A stretch of 64,000 nt of DNA from Candidatus Eiseniibacteriota bacterium (lineage in GTDB: Bacteria > Eisenbacteria > RBG-16-71-46 > CAIMUX01), in the NCBI GenBank assembly GCA_903844735.1, contig CAIMUX010000064.1:1-64000 (forward strand), written 5' to 3'. Shown here in pieces: positions 15,913-26,237 of this stretch (positions within the stretch are counted from its first letter, which is position 1; the number at the start of each line of letters is the position of its first letter). The position numbers were made by a program, and so were the translations under genes. The notes below the pieces were generated by a model. The model had not been told where the DNA came from and ran no database searches. It saw only the letters and a program-made list of their open reading frames with translations.

Positions 15913-18900
15913 ATGGCCCCCGCGGTCGAGCAGGGTAGCCGGCGCTCGTATTCGTATGTCGAGCTCTTCGTGCGCCCCGACCTGGCCGACGTCCTGGGCC
16001 GCGACGTTGCGCGCCGCGCGATCAGCCACCTGGGCATTGCCACCGGCGAGGTGCGCGTGGGCAAGCAGGTGGTGATCAGCCCGGCCCTGGATGCGGCCGA
16101 TCTGCAGGCCCTGGCCGAGCAAGCCTTGCGCGACCCGGTCGTGCACGAGGTCGCGATCGACCGGCCGTGGCACAACGGATTCGCGCGCGCCATCCTAATC
16201 GGCAAGCTGCCGGGCGTCACCGACGACGAAGGAGCCGCGGTCCTGCGTACCCTCGAGGATCTCTTGGGTTTGCCGCCGGCGGCCGGCCGCCGGCAGGTTT
16301 CCACCAGCGACGTATACCTGATCGAGAAGCCGCTCGACGAGGCCGACCTGCGCATCCTGGCCGACGAGCTGCTCGGGAATCGGCTGGTGAACCATACCGC
16401 CGTCGGCCCGGCGGCAGGACGCCGGCCCTACCTGCCCACGCCACCCGTCGGCGCGGACCCGAAGGTGGAGACGTTTGACATCTTTGCCCCCGACGAGGAG
16501 CTCCTGCAGCGCTCGCGCGACCTGGTGCTCTCGCTCGATCTGGCCGAACTGCGCGCCATCCGGGCCTACTTCCGCCTGCCCGCCACTCTCGCGAACCGCC
16601 ACCGGGCAGGCCTGCCCGCGGTGCCCACGGACTGCGAGATCGAGATCCTGGCGCAGACATGGTCCGAGCACTGCAAGCACAAGGAATTCAACGCCCTGAT
16701 CCGCTACCAGGACCTCGACACCGGCCGCGAGCAGATGATCGACTCGCTCTTCGCGACCTACATCCGCGCGGCGACGATGGTGATCAAGGAACGGCTCGCC
16801 GGTTACGGCAACGACTGGCTCCTGAAGGTGTTTACGGACAACGCGGGCGTGGTGCGACTCGACGACGACCTGGTCTTCGTCTTCAAGGTCGAGACGCACA
16901 ACACGCCCTCAGCCCTGGACCCTTACGGGGGCGCCATCACCGGCATCCTGGGCAACAACCGCGACCCGCTGGGCACGGGAGTCGGGGGCGGGCGGCTCCT
17001 GTTCAACACCAACGTGTTGTGCTTCGGCCCGCCGGGCTACGACCGGCCGCTGCTCACCGGACAACTGCACCCGCGCCGGGTACTGGCCGGCGTACGCCAC
17101 GGCATCGAGGACGGCGGCAACAAAAGCGGCGTGCCCACGGTCAACGGCGCGATCGTGTTCGACGAGCGCTACGCCGGCAAACCGCTTGTGTACTGCGGCA
17201 CGGGCGGCCTGATGCCGGCGCTCATCGCCGGCCGGCCGAGCTGGGAAAAGGAGGTCCTCCCCGGTGACGCGATCGTCATGGCCGGCGGCCGAGTCGGCAA
17301 GGACGGCATCCACGGCGCTACCTTCTCCTCGGTCGAGATCGACCGGCACTCACCGCGCTCGGCGGTGCAGATCGGCAGCCCGATCACCCAAAAAATGCTC
17401 GCCGACTTCCTCGAGGTGGGACGCGAGTTGATCCGCTGCTGCACCGACAACGGCGCGGGCGGCCTGTCTTCCTCGATCGGCGAGCTGGCCGCGATCTGCG
17501 GCGGGGCCGAGGTACAGTTGGCCGCCGTGCCCTTGAAGTACGCCGGGCTGCGGCCCTGGGAGATATTCCTGTCCGAATCCCAGGAACGCATGACGCTCGT
17601 GGTCCCGCCCGAGCGTTTGGCGGAGCTGTTCGCCCTCGCGCGCGAATACGAGGTCGAGCTGAGCGACATCGGCCGCTTCACCGCCGACGGCCGGCTCGAT
17701 GTGCGCTTCGGTCAGAAGCTCGTAGCCAGGCTGGACCTCGACTTCCTGCACCACGGCGTGCCGCGCAAGGAGCTGCGAGCGCGGTGGCGTCGGCCGATCT
17801 GGCCCCGGCCACCCGTGCCCGCCGGCCTCGATCACGGTGCGATCTTGCGGCAACTGCTGGGCAGCCTGGACATCTGTTCGCGCGAGGCCGTGATCCGGCA
17901 GTACGACCACGAGGTCAAGGGTCGCTCGGTGATCAAGCCGCTCATGGGCCGCCGCGCGCCCCAGGATGCGGCCGTCATGCGCCTGGGCTTCGACGACTAC
18001 CGCGGCCTGGCGATCAGTTGCGGAATCACGCCGCGCTACGGCGATCTCGACGCCTATGCTATGTCGGCCGGCTGCTTTGACGAGGCGGTGCGCCAGATCA
18101 TCGCGATCGGCGGCCGGCTCCCGGACCCGGCTGACCCGCAGGGCCCGCGATGGTCGGCCTGCGACAACTTCTGCGTGCCGGACTCGGTGGAGCACCCGAC
18201 GGACAACCCGCAGGGCGCCTACAAGCTGGCCCAGTTGGTACGCATGTGCCAGGCGCTTTACGACCTGGCCACGGCCTACAATGTCCCGCTGACCTCCGGC
18301 AAGGACAGCATGAAGAACGACTTCCGTTCCGACGGCCAGGTGATCTCCGTGCCGCCGACCGTGCTGTACTCGATGGTGGCCAGCCTTCCGGACGTGCGGC
18401 GCTGTGTCACCACCGAGCTCAAGTCCCCGGGCGACGTGCTCTACCTCCTGGGTGAGACGTACAGCGAGCTGGGGGCCTCGGCCGTCTTCCGTCTATTGGG
18501 CCTGCCGGGCGGTGCGGTGCCGATCGTGCGCGTGGATGCAGCACTCGACCTGTACAGCCGCATGGCCGAGGCGCACCGGCTCCAGTTGCTCGAGTCCTGC
18601 CACGACCTTTCGGACGGCGGCCTCGCGGTGGCAGTGGCCGAGGCGGCCTTCGGCGGCGAACTCGGGTGCGCGATCGAGGCGCCGGCACCGCGCCGGGGTT
18701 CCTCGGATACTCCGAGCGAGAGAGCAGCAGACGAGCCCGAGGAAATCCTGACCGCACTTTTCGGCGAGTCCCATTCGCGCTTCGTTGTCTCGGTGCGGCC
18801 AGAGCACACCGCGGAGCTTGAGCGCGTACTCGCCGGCCGTTGCAAGCGCCTGGGCACGGTCACGGTCGAGCGCTGTCTGAGCGTCGCCTGGCGCGGACGA

Positions 18901-18963
18901 CCGCTGTTCACGGCCGACGTCGACGAGCTGGCCGAGGCCTGGTCAGCCGGCTTGGAGTTGTGA
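15913..18963 (+). CDS. purL: FGAM synthase, synthetase subunit with fused PurS-like N-terminus
   Basis: Fourth step: FGAR + ATP + ammonia (from PurQ glutaminase) to FGAM. The ATG at 15913 gives 1016 residues, well above the ~740 of small PurL. The extra N-terminal part contains two PurS-like halves (~13-85 and ~95-180; the second has GKLPGVTDDEGAAVLRTLE), equivalent to the PurS dimer that bridges PurL and PurQ. The PurL body follows, with the catalytic-histidine motif TWSEHCKHKEF at 249-259, ETHNTPSALDPYGGA and SCHDLSDGGLAVAV. The glutaminase domain of the giant enterobacterial enzyme is absent and supplied by the next gene. A start at 15508 would overlap purM entirely and is not credible. 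Confidence 0.93.
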   Translation: MAPAVEQGSRRSYSYVELFVRPDLADVLGRDVARRAISHLGIATGEVRVGKQVVISPALDAADLQALAEQALRDPVVHEVAIDRPWHNGFARAILIGKLPGVTDDEGAAVLRTLEDLLGLPPAAGRRQVSTSDVYLIEKPLDEADLRILADELLGNRLVNHTAVGPAAGRRPYLPTPPVGADPKVETFDIFAPDEELLQRSRDLVLSLDLAELRAIRAYFRLPATLANRHRAGLPAVPTDCEIEILAQTWSEHCKHKEFNALIRYQDLDTGREQMIDSLFATYIRAATMVIKERLAGYGNDWLLKVFTDNAGVVRLDDDLVFVFKVETHNTPSALDPYGGAITGILGNNRDPLGTGVGGGRLLFNTNVLCFGPPGYDRPLLTGQLHPRRVLAGVRHGIEDGGNKSGVPTVNGAIVFDERYAGKPLVYCGTGGLMPALIAGRPSWEKEVLPGDAIVMAGGRVGKDGIHGATFSSVEIDRHSPRSAVQIGSPITQKMLADFLEVGRELIRCCTDNGAGGLSSSIGELAAICGGAEVQLAAVPLKYAGLRPWEIFLSESQERMTLVVPPERLAELFALAREYEVELSDIGRFTADGRLDVRFGQKLVARLDLDFLHHGVPRKELRARWRRPIWPRPPVPAGLDHGAILRQLLGSLDICSREAVIRQYDHEVKGRSVIKPLMGRRAPQDAAVMRLGFDDYRGLAISCGITPRYGDLDAYAMSAGCFDEAVRQIIAIGGRLPDPADPQGPRWSACDNFCVPDSVEHPTDNPQGAYKLAQLVRMCQALYDLATAYNVPLTSGKDSMKNDFRSDGQVISVPPTVLYSMVASLPDVRRCVTTELKSPGDVLYLLGETYSELGASAVFRLLGLPGGAVPIVRVDAALDLYSRMAEAHRLQLLESCHDLSDGGLAVAVAEAAFGGELGCAIEAPAPRRGSSDTPSERAADEPEEILTALFGESHSRFVVSVRPEHTAELERVLAGRCKRLGTVTVERCLSVAWRGRPLFTADVDELAEAWSAGLEL

Positions 18964-18973
18964 GGTGGCTGCC

Positions 18974-19870
18974 ATGCCGGAACCAATCGCCGTTGAGGAG
19001 CGCCCTGTGCGTAGCCTGGTGCTGACCGGATTCGGCATCAATTGCGAGGAAGAAATGGCGGCCGCGTACCGTCTGGCCGGCGGTCGGGCCGAGGTGGTGC
19101 ACCTCAACGCCGTGCTGCACGGCCACGTCCGTCTCGATGACTGGGACGTGCTCAACTTCCCGGGTGGGTTCTCCTTCGGCGACGATCTGGGCGCCGGCCG
19201 GGTGCTGGCCAACAAGGTGCGTTTCCGCCGCCTGCCCACCGGCGTCACCCTGCTCGACGAGTTGCTGCGCTTCATCGCCCGGGGCGGCTACGTGGTCGGG
19301 GTGTGCAACGGCTTTCAGGCACTGGTCAAGCTGGGGCTCCTGCCCAACGTCGGCGGCGGCTACCTGCAGGAGGTCACGCTGACCACCAACGAGCCCGGGG
19401 GTCGATTTTTAGACCGCTGGTGCCATTGCCGGGTGCGACCGGGCAACCCCTCGCCCTTCTTTGCCGGTCTGACCCAGCTCGACCTGCCCGTGCGCCACAA
19501 GGAGGGCAGGCTGGTGATCGCCACCCAGGCACTGCGCGAGGCGATCGTCGAGCGCGGCCTGGTCTGTCTCACCTATTGCACGACCGGCGGACAGCCGGCC
19601 ACGACCTACCCCGAGTTGCCCAACGGCAGCGACCTAGCCTGCGCCGCACTGACCGATCCCAGCGGCCACGTGCTGGGTCTCATGCCACATCCGGAGGCCT
19701 TCCTGTCCCGATACAACCACCCTGACTGGCCACGCATCCGCCGCACTTCGGCCACGACCGATGCAAGCGATGATGGCGCCGGCCTCGCGCTGTTCCGCAA
19801 CATCGTCAGCCACATCAGGCGGGAGCGACGCACCTCCACGCGGTCCGACCGCGAGCGGAGTCGCTCATGA
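18974..19870 (+). CDS. purQ: FGAM synthase, glutaminase subunit
   Basis: Class I amidotransferase that feeds ammonia to PurL. It has 298 residues from the ATG at 18974 (GAGG 8 nt upstream; an in-frame GTG at 18965 is the other choice). The nucleophile Cys111 lies in VVGVCNGFQAL, an oxyanion segment in LNFPGGFSFGDDLGAG, and the His-Glu pair in LMPHPEAF. It is longer than the small PurQ (~230) and resembles the glutaminase domain of large FGAM synthases. Its ATGA overlap with purH (19867-19870) implies coupled translation. Confidence 0.93.
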   Translation: MPEPIAVEERPVRSLVLTGFGINCEEEMAAAYRLAGGRAEVVHLNAVLHGHVRLDDWDVLNFPGGFSFGDDLGAGRVLANKVRFRRLPTGVTLLDELLRFIARGGYVVGVCNGFQALVKLGLLPNVGGGYLQEVTLTTNEPGGRFLDRWCHCRVRPGNPSPFFAGLTQLDLPVRHKEGRLVIATQALREAIVERGLVCLTYCTTGGQPATTYPELPNGSDLACAALTDPSGHVLGLMPHPEAFLSRYNHPDWPRIRRTSATTDASDDGAGLALFRNIVSHIRRERRTSTRSDRERSRS

Positions 19871-21495
19871 CCGACAACGACGTCCCGGTGCGCCGGGCGC
19901 TCTTGAGCGTAACCGACAAGAGCGGCCTGGTGCCGCTCGCGCGGGGACTCGTCGGCTGCGGCTGCGAGCTGATTTCCACGGGCGGAACGGCCCGCGAGCT
20001 GCAGGCGGCCGGGTTCGCCGTGACCGACATCAGCGCCGTGTCCGGCAACCCCGAGGCATTCGGTGGCCGGATGAAGACCATCTCCTTCGCAATCGAGTCC
20101 GCGCTGCTCTTCGATCGCGAGCGCGACGCCGCCGAGGCGCGCCGGCTGGGTGTGGCGCCGATCGACCTGGTGGTCTGCAACCTCTATCCCTTCGGCCGGT
20201 TCGCCAGCGAGGGCGCGGACCTGGCCACGCTGATCGAGAACCTCGACATCGGCGGCCCGACCATGATTCGCGCCGCGGCCAAGAACCACCGCTGGGTGGC
20301 CGTGGTGACCGACCCGGCCGACTACCCGGCCGTGATCTCGGAACTCGACGAGGGCTCCGGGGCCCTGAGCGCGGCGACGCGCCGGCGCCTGATGCTCAAG
20401 GCTTTCGACGCCACCGCGGACTACGACGCACTCGTCTCCCAGACCCTGCACGACCGACTGGCGGCGCCCACCTTGCGGCCGGCCTACGAGGCCGGCCTGC
20501 CTCTGCGCTACGGCGAGAACTCCCACCAGAAGGCCTGGCTGCACCGTGAGCGTGGGGCCAAGCACTCGCTGTGCGATCTCGTCCAACTGCACGGCAAGGA
20601 GCTTTCGTACAACAACGTCGTGGATCTGCACGCAGCGATCGAGACGATCCGCGACCTGGCGGAGGGCGCCTGTGCGGTGATCAAACACGCCACCCCCTGC
20701 GGCCTGGCTGCGGGGGACGGCCAACGCCGAGTCCTCGCCGCGGCCTGGGCCGGCGATCCGCTCTCGGCTTTCGGCTCGGTGATCGCCTTCAACCGGCCAC
20801 TCACGCGGGCAGCGGTCGAGTTCTTCGAGCTCGACCACCCGCTTCCCGAACGCCGCAAGTTCGTCGAGGTGGTGACGGCGCCGGCGGTGGACGACGATGC
20901 GCTGGCCCTGCTGCGCACGCACAGGAACCTGCGCGTCGTGGCGATCGACCCGGCCGATCTCGGTCGCGGCCGGTCGATCAGGGTGCTGGCCGGCGCTCAC
21001 GCCTGTCTGGTGCAGGATGCGGATGATCGGCTCTTCGACGGACTCCGGGTGGTCACCACCACCCGGCCTGCGCTCGACGACCGGGCCTTGTTCGAGTTCG
21101 GCCTGACGGCCGTGCGGCAGGTCAAGAGCAACGCGATCGTGGTCGTTCGCCGGCTACCGGATGGCACCTGCCAACTCCTGGGCATGGGCGGCGGCCAACC
21201 CAACCGGGTTGACTCGGTGCGGCTGGCGATCGAGCGCAGCCGCGCGAACCTCGAAACCGAGTTGGCCGGGGATGGCCACGATGATCAAACGCGCATCAAG
21301 GCCGCGCTCGCCGCGGTCGTGCTGGTCTCGGACGCCTTCTTTCCCTTCCCGGACAGCATCGAGTTGATCGCGGCGGCCGGGATTCGCACCGTGCTCCAGC
21401 CCGGCGGCTCCCTGCGCGACCGGCAGGTCATCGAGGCCTGCGATCGGCACGCCATCGGCATGCTCTTCACTGGCCTGCGGCACTTCAAGCACTGA
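19867..21495 (+). CDS. purH: Bifunctional AICAR formyltransferase / IMP cyclohydrolase
   Basis: Last two steps to IMP: formylation of AICAR with 10-formyl-THF, then ring closure. It has 542 residues, a normal length. The N-terminal cyclohydrolase (MGS-like) domain shows [31 protein letters not shown] and CNLYPFGRF. The C-terminal transformylase has [14 protein letters not shown], the Lys-His pair in [21 protein letters not shown] and the terminal FTGLRHFKH. The ATG overlaps the purQ stop; purCE follows after 14 nt. Confidence 0.96.
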   Translation: MTDNDVPVRRALLSVTDKSGLVPLARGLVGCGCELISTGGTARELQAAGFAVTDISAVSGNPEAFGGRMKTISFAIESALLFDRERDAAEARRLGVAPIDLVVCNLYPFGRFASEGADLATLIENLDIGGPTMIRAAAKNHRWVAVVTDPADYPAVISELDEGSGALSAATRRRLMLKAFDATADYDALVSQTLHDRLAAPTLRPAYEAGLPLRYGENSHQKAWLHRERGAKHSLCDLVQLHGKELSYNNVVDLHAAIETIRDLAEGACAVIKHATPCGLAAGDGQRRVLAAAWAGDPLSAFGSVIAFNRPLTRAAVEFFELDHPLPERRKFVEVVTAPAVDDDALALLRTHRNLRVVAIDPADLGRGRSIRVLAGAHACLVQDADDRLFDGLRVVTTTRPALDDRALFEFGLTAVRQVKSNAIVVVRRLPDGTCQLLGMGGGQPNRVDSVRLAIERSRANLETELAGDGHDDQTRIKAALAAVVLVSDAFFPFPDSIELIAAAGIRTVLQPGGSLRDRQVIEACDRHAIGMLFTGLRHFKH

Positions 21496-21509
21496 GTCGG
21501 AGGTAGAAC

Positions 21510-22898
21510 GTGGACACCATCGCAGCCTTCGTCACCCCGCAATTGGCGTTGCTCCACCGCGGCAAGGTACGCGACAGCTATCGCATCGACGGGCGCACGC
21601 GCCTGATCGTGGTCAGCGATCGGCTCTCCGCCTTCGACCGCGTGCTCGAGACGCCCATCCGCCACAAGGGCGCGGTGCTCAACTGCCTGTCGAACTGGTG
21701 GTTCGAGGCCACGGCCGCCATCTGCCCCAACCACCTGATGCGACAGATCGACCCCAACCTGACGCTTGTGGCCGAGGCCAAGCCGATCAGGGTCGAGGTG
21801 GTGGTGCGCGGCTACATCACCGGGTCGATGTGGCGCGCCTACGAGCAGGGCAAGCGCAGCTTCTCAGGCCTGAGCGTACCTGACGGCCTGCAACGCAACC
21901 AGCGCCTGCCCGTGCCGCTGGTCACTCCCACGACCAAGGAGGATGTCGACCGCGAGATCGCTCCGCCGGCGATCGTGGCCAACGGCCTGGCCAGTGCCGC
22001 GCTGTGGGAGCAGATGGAGGCAACCGCCCTGCGTCTGTTTGTCTTCGGCTCCGAGCGACTGGCGGCCGCCGGCCTGCTCCTGGCGGACACGAAGTACGAG
22101 TTCGGCACGGTCGGCGATCGGCTGACGCTGATCGACGAGATTCACACCCCCGACTCGTCGCGCCTGTGGCCGGCCGATCAGTATCAACGCGACTCCCTGG
22201 CGGTCGAGTCGCTCGACAAGGAGTACGTGCGCGCCTGGATCATGCAGACCGAACACGGCGGTGGGCCGCGAGTCATGGCGCTGCCCAAGGAAGTGGCGGC
22301 CGAGACCGGCCGGCGCTACCTGGAGCTCTACGAGCGGGTGACCGGCGCCGCGCTCCCGGTCAACGACGAGCCTCCGCAGGCCCGCATGGTGCGCAACCTG
22401 GTGGCCGCCGGCCTGATCAAGGACGGATACGTTGCCGTCTGCCTGGGCTCGCCGGCCGATCAGGAGCACGCCGCCGCCATCGCGGATGTGCTGACGCGCC
22501 ATGGCGTGGCCATCGACTGGCGGGTCGTCTCGGCCCACAAGAACGGCGAGCAGATCGTGCGCCTGGCCGCGGAGTACAACCACTCGGCCGAGCCCGGGGC
22601 CTGCATCGCCATCGCCGGCCTGTCCAATGGCCTCGGTGGCGCATTGGCCGCCAACCTGACCATCCCCGTGATCTCCTGCCCGCCCTTCAAGGACACGGTC
22701 GACATGCTCGCCAATATCAACTCCTCGCTCCTCCTGCCGTCGCGCACGCCGGCCGCCACGGTCGTCCGGCCGGAGAACGCGGCCTTGCTCGCCTTGCGCT
22801 GCCTGAACCTGCCGCGTCTGCGCGCCGCGTTTGTTCGGGAGATCGCAGTCATGAAGAACGACCTGACCGCCCACGATCAGCGGGTGCGGGGGCGCTGA
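21510..22898 (+). CDS. purCE: Fused SAICAR synthetase / class II AIR carboxylase (PAICS-like)
   Basis: Steps six and seven in one chain of 462 residues. Residues 1-~300 are SAICAR synthetase ([47 protein letters not shown]). Residues ~305-450 are AIR carboxylase: [45 protein letters not shown]. The SNGLG and ISCPP blocks match the class II enzymes of animals, which carboxylate AIR directly with CO2; class I PurE has AAHLPG there and depends on PurK. The domain order PurC-PurE is that of vertebrate PAICS, but the PurC half resembles the yeast/bacterial ~300-residue type. GTG start with GGAGGT 6 nt upstream. Confidence 0.9.
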   Translation: MDTIAAFVTPQLALLHRGKVRDSYRIDGRTRLIVVSDRLSAFDRVLETPIRHKGAVLNCLSNWWFEATAAICPNHLMRQIDPNLTLVAEAKPIRVEVVVRGYITGSMWRAYEQGKRSFSGLSVPDGLQRNQRLPVPLVTPTTKEDVDREIAPPAIVANGLASAALWEQMEATALRLFVFGSERLAAAGLLLADTKYEFGTVGDRLTLIDEIHTPDSSRLWPADQYQRDSLAVESLDKEYVRAWIMQTEHGGGPRVMALPKEVAAETGRRYLELYERVTGAALPVNDEPPQARMVRNLVAAGLIKDGYVAVCLGSPADQEHAAAIADVLTRHGVAIDWRVVSAHKNGEQIVRLAAEYNHSAEPGACIAIAGLSNGLGGALAANLTIPVISCPPFKDTVDMLANINSSLLLPSRTPAATVVRPENAALLALRCLNLPRLRAAFVREIAVMKNDLTAHDQRVRGR

Positions 22899-24304
22899 TG
22901 ACCACCGGACGCACTCCGCCGGCTACCCCCGTCGACCAGGGCGGACTCTCGGCCTGGACCGCGATCTCGCCCATCGACGGCCGCTACACCGAGCGGCTCG
23001 CGCGGCTGGGCCGGTATTTCTCCGAGCCGGCCCTGATGGCCGGCCGTTGCCGGGTCGAGTTGCGCTACCTGCAGGCCCTGGACGCCACAGGCTGCTTCGA
23101 GCCCTTGAGCGTTCAAGAGCACGGCCGGATCGAAGCCGGTCTGGCGGCCTTCGATGACGCTGACTACGCGCGCATCAAGGAGCTCGAAGCCCGCACTCGG
23201 CACGATGTCAAGGCCTGCGAGTACTTCCTGGTCGAGCGTCTGCAACTGAGCCGGCCGTGGCTGGTGCATTTCGGATTGACCTCGGAGGACATCAACAACC
23301 TCGCTCACACACTGCTCCTGGCCGCCTATCGCCAGGCTGAGCAGTTGCCCTTGCTCGACAGCCTGATCGAGACTTTGCGCGGACTGGCGCTGGCCTGGGC
23401 CGCCTGCCCCTTTCCGGCCCATACACACGGCCAACCGGCCTCGCCGACCACGGCCGGCAAGGAGCTGGCGGTGTTCATGACGCGCCTGGCCCGCCAGCGC
23501 GATCGCCTGCGGCACCTGTGCTTCATGGGCAAGCTCAACGGCGCGACCGGGACCTTCGCCGCGCTCTTGGCCGCGCGGCCGGATCACGACTGGCTGAGTT
23601 TTTCCGAACGCTTCGTAACGGACCTCGGCCTCGTGCCCAACCCGCTCACCACCCAGATCGAGGATCACGACACCTGGGCCGAATACTTCGACATCACCCG
23701 TCGCATCGTCGGCATCGTGCTGGACCTGGACGTGGACTGCTGGGAGTACATCTCGCGCGGCTACTTCCGGCAGAGCGCGCGCGCGGGCGAGGTGGGTTCC
23801 TCCACCATGCCCCACAAGATCAACCCGATCCATTTCGAGAACTCCGAGGGGAACTGCGCGCTGGCGCAGAGCCTGCTCGCCACGCTCGCAGGGCGCCTGA
23901 CCCACTCGCGCATGCAGCGCGACCTGTCCGACAGCACGCTCGAGCGCAACATCGGGGTGGCCCTGGCGCACCAGCACCTGGCCCTGCTCGAGACCCTGGC
24001 CGGCCTCGACCGTATCGAGCTCGATCGGGAAGCCTGCCTGGCCGAGCTGGAGGCGCACCCCGAGCTTCTGGCCGAGCCCTTCCAGGTGATCCTCAAACAG
24101 GCCGGCGTGGCCGACGCTTACGAGCGGCTCAAGGCCGTGACGTGTGGCGCCAAAGTCACGCGCCACGACCTCCTGGCCGTGCTTGATGGTTTGACGTTGC
24201 CCGATGAGCTCCGCGGGCGCCTGGCCGGCCTGTGCGTCGCGAGCTACGTCGGCGACGCCGAGCGCCTGTGCCGGCGCGCCTGTCAGGCCGTGGAACAGGC
24301 ATGA
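22898..24304 (+). CDS. purB: Adenylosuccinate lyase
   Basis: Cleaves SAICAR to AICAR and adenylosuccinate to AMP, so it serves both the IMP pathway and the AMP branch. It has 468 residues from the ATG at 22898, which shares one base with the purCE stop. It resembles the E. coli-type enzyme: AISPIDGRYTERLARLGRYF near the start, GLTSEDINNLAHTL, the TTAGKE segment after HTHGQPASP, and the signature GSSTMPHKINPIHFEN. All expected active-site blocks are visible. It is co-transcribed with purCE and overlaps purD by ATGA. Confidence 0.95.
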   Translation: MTTGRTPPATPVDQGGLSAWTAISPIDGRYTERLARLGRYFSEPALMAGRCRVELRYLQALDATGCFEPLSVQEHGRIEAGLAAFDDADYARIKELEARTRHDVKACEYFLVERLQLSRPWLVHFGLTSEDINNLAHTLLLAAYRQAEQLPLLDSLIETLRGLALAWAACPFPAHTHGQPASPTTAGKELAVFMTRLARQRDRLRHLCFMGKLNGATGTFAALLAARPDHDWLSFSERFVTDLGLVPNPLTTQIEDHDTWAEYFDITRRIVGIVLDLDVDCWEYISRGYFRQSARAGEVGSSTMPHKINPIHFENSEGNCALAQSLLATLAGRLTHSRMQRDLSDSTLERNIGVALAHQHLALLETLAGLDRIELDREACLAELEAHPELLAEPFQVILKQAGVADAYERLKAVTCGAKVTRHDLLAVLDGLTLPDELRGRLAGLCVASYVGDAERLCRRACQAVEQA

Positions 24305-25617
24305 GAGTGGCGGTGATCGGCAACGGAGGCCGTGAGCACGCCCTGGCCTGGAAACTGGCCCGTCATGGCCATCAGGTAGTGGTGATGCCCGGCAATGGCG
24401 GCACGGCGTGCTTCGAGCAGGCAGCCGTGGCGCCGACCGATCTGCCTGGCGTCCGCGCAGCCTGCCGCGAGCTCCGCGTCGAACTGGTGATCGTCGGGCC
24501 CGAGGGGCCCCTGGCCGCAGGCCTGGTCGATTCGTTCACGAGCTTCGGCATCCCAATTCTGGGACCGACGTCCGCGGCGGCACGCCTGGAGAGCTCCAAG
24601 GCATGGGCCAAGGACTTCATGGCGCGCCACGGCGTGGCCACCGCGACCTTCGTGACTTGCACCCGGCCGGAGGAAGCCCGCCCGCTGATCGAACGTCTCG
24701 ACGGCACGGTGGTGGTCAAGCATGACGGTCTCGCGGCCGGCAAAGGCGTGATCGTCTGCGCCAACCGGGCTCAGGCCTGGCAGGCTATCGCCACCATCCA
24801 GGAGCACTTCGGGAGCACCGCGCCCTTCGTAGTCGAAGAGCGGCTCACCGGCCCGGAGTTGTCGCTGATCGTCTTGACCGACGGTGAGACCCTCGTACCC
24901 CTGACCCCCGCCCAGGACCACAAGCGCCTGCTCGACGGCGACCTGGGCCCCAACACCGGCGGCATGGGTGCGTATTGCCCGGTACCCTGGTGCACGCCGG
25001 AGCTCATGGCGGAGATCGAGCGGCAGGTCACCGGGCCGACCCTGGCCGGTCTGGCGACCGAGGGACTGCCATACCGTGGGTTCCTGTATTTCGGCCTGAT
25101 GCTCACCCCGGCGGGTCCGAGGCTGCTCGAGTACAACGTGCGCCTGGGGGATCCTGAGGCCGAGGTGGTGCTGCCGGCATTGAGCGAGGATCTGGCCGAG
25201 TTGGCCCTGGCCTGCTGCGCGGGACGGCTACGAGAGAGGCCACTGCCGGCGAAGACGGAGCCCGTTGCCTGCTTCGTGGATGTCGTGCTGACCGCGGCCG
25301 GGTACCCCGGCTCCTACCAGACCGGCCTGCCGATCAGCGGGTTGTCCGACCTGCCGCCGGACGTGCTCGTGTTTCACGCCGGCACAGCACCGGCCGACGA
25401 TGGCCGCGGGGCCGACGATCATGGCGGGACGGACGACCGCGACGGGGCGGACGATCCACGGGTCGTGACCGCCGGCGGGCGCGTCCTCAACGTGGTCGGC
25501 CAGGGGATAAGCCTGCCGAGTGCCGCCGCTGCGGCCTATGCCGCCTGCCGGCGAATCCACTTCGAGGGCTGTCACTATCGCCGCGACATCGCGGCGCGGA
25601 CGGAACGCACCGCATGA
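24301..25617 (+). CDS. purD: Phosphoribosylamine-glycine ligase (GAR synthetase)
   Basis: Second step: ATP-dependent joining of phosphoribosylamine and glycine. The ATG at 24301 overlaps the purB stop by four bases and gives MRVAVIGNGGREHALAW, the classical PurD N-terminus (438 residues). ATP-grasp features are VVVKHDGLAAGKGVIVC, PAQDHKRLLDGDLGPNTGGM and EYNVRLGDPEAEVVLP. A short Asp/Gly-rich insert near residues 365-385 (GADDHGGTDD...) interrupts the C-terminal domain and is unusual. The next gene, purN, overlaps by ATGA. Confidence 0.95.
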   Translation: MRVAVIGNGGREHALAWKLARHGHQVVVMPGNGGTACFEQAAVAPTDLPGVRAACRELRVELVIVGPEGPLAAGLVDSFTSFGIPILGPTSAAARLESSKAWAKDFMARHGVATATFVTCTRPEEARPLIERLDGTVVVKHDGLAAGKGVIVCANRAQAWQAIATIQEHFGSTAPFVVEERLTGPELSLIVLTDGETLVPLTPAQDHKRLLDGDLGPNTGGMGAYCPVPWCTPELMAEIERQVTGPTLAGLATEGLPYRGFLYFGLMLTPAGPRLLEYNVRLGDPEAEVVLPALSEDLAELALACCAGRLRERPLPAKTEPVACFVDVVLTAAGYPGSYQTGLPISGLSDLPPDVLVFHAGTAPADDGRGADDHGGTDDRDGADDPRVVTAGGRVLNVVGQGISLPSAAAAAYAACRRIHFEGCHYRRDIAARTERTA

Positions 25618-26237
25618 AGCGCCTGGCGATCTTCATCTCGGGTCGTGGCAGCAACCTGGAGGCGATTCTGGATCAGGTGGCCGGCGGCGTGCTCGCCGGC
25701 CGTTGCGTGGTGACGCTCGTGTTCACGGACAACCCCGCCGCACCGGGCCTGGCGATCGCCCGTCGCCGGCAGGTCACCACCGTGGCGATCGACGCCCGGA
25801 GCATGCGCCGCTTCGACTTTGACGCGGTCTTGGCCGAACTGCTCGAGCGTGTCCGGCCCGACCTGATCGCGTTAGCCGGGTATATGCGCATCGTGCCGCC
25901 CGAGCTGGTGCGGCGCTATCGAATCGTCAACATCCACCCGGCGGACACCGCCCGGCACCGTGGCCTGCACGGCTACCGCTGGGCCTTCGAACAGCGCCTG
26001 CCGACCACCACCATCACCGTGCACTGGGTGGACGAGGGGCTGGACACCGGCCCCGTGATCGCCCGGAGAGTGGTGAACTTGGCCGGCGCCGACAGCGAGG
26101 CCGAGGTGGAGCGGCGCGGCCTCGCGGTCGAGCATCACCTGTACCCCATTATCCTGGCACAACTCCTGACGGACGCCGATTCGGTCGACGCCCGTGGTGC
26201 TGACGCCCGGGCTCATGATAGACGAGGAGGGAACTGA
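25614..26237 (+). CDS. purN: Phosphoribosylglycinamide formyltransferase (GAR transformylase)
   Basis: Third step: transfer of formyl from 10-formyl-THF to GAR; 207 residues. The N-terminus LAIFISGRGSNLEAI binds the GAR phosphate. The catalytic Asn-x-His is in VNIHPADTARHRGLHGYRW and the Asp in GLDTGPVIARR. The usual HPSLLP segment is replaced by HPADTA, a departure in the folate-side loop, though all three catalytic residues remain. The C-terminus ends in a charged tail. ATGA overlap with purD and a one-base overlap with purF. Confidence 0.9.
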   Translation: MKRLAIFISGRGSNLEAILDQVAGGVLAGRCVVTLVFTDNPAAPGLAIARRRQVTTVAIDARSMRRFDFDAVLAELLERVRPDLIALAGYMRIVPPELVRRYRIVNIHPADTARHRGLHGYRWAFEQRLPTTTITVHWVDEGLDTGPVIARRVVNLAGADSEAEVERRGLAVEHHLYPIILAQLLTDADSVDARGADARAHDRRGGN

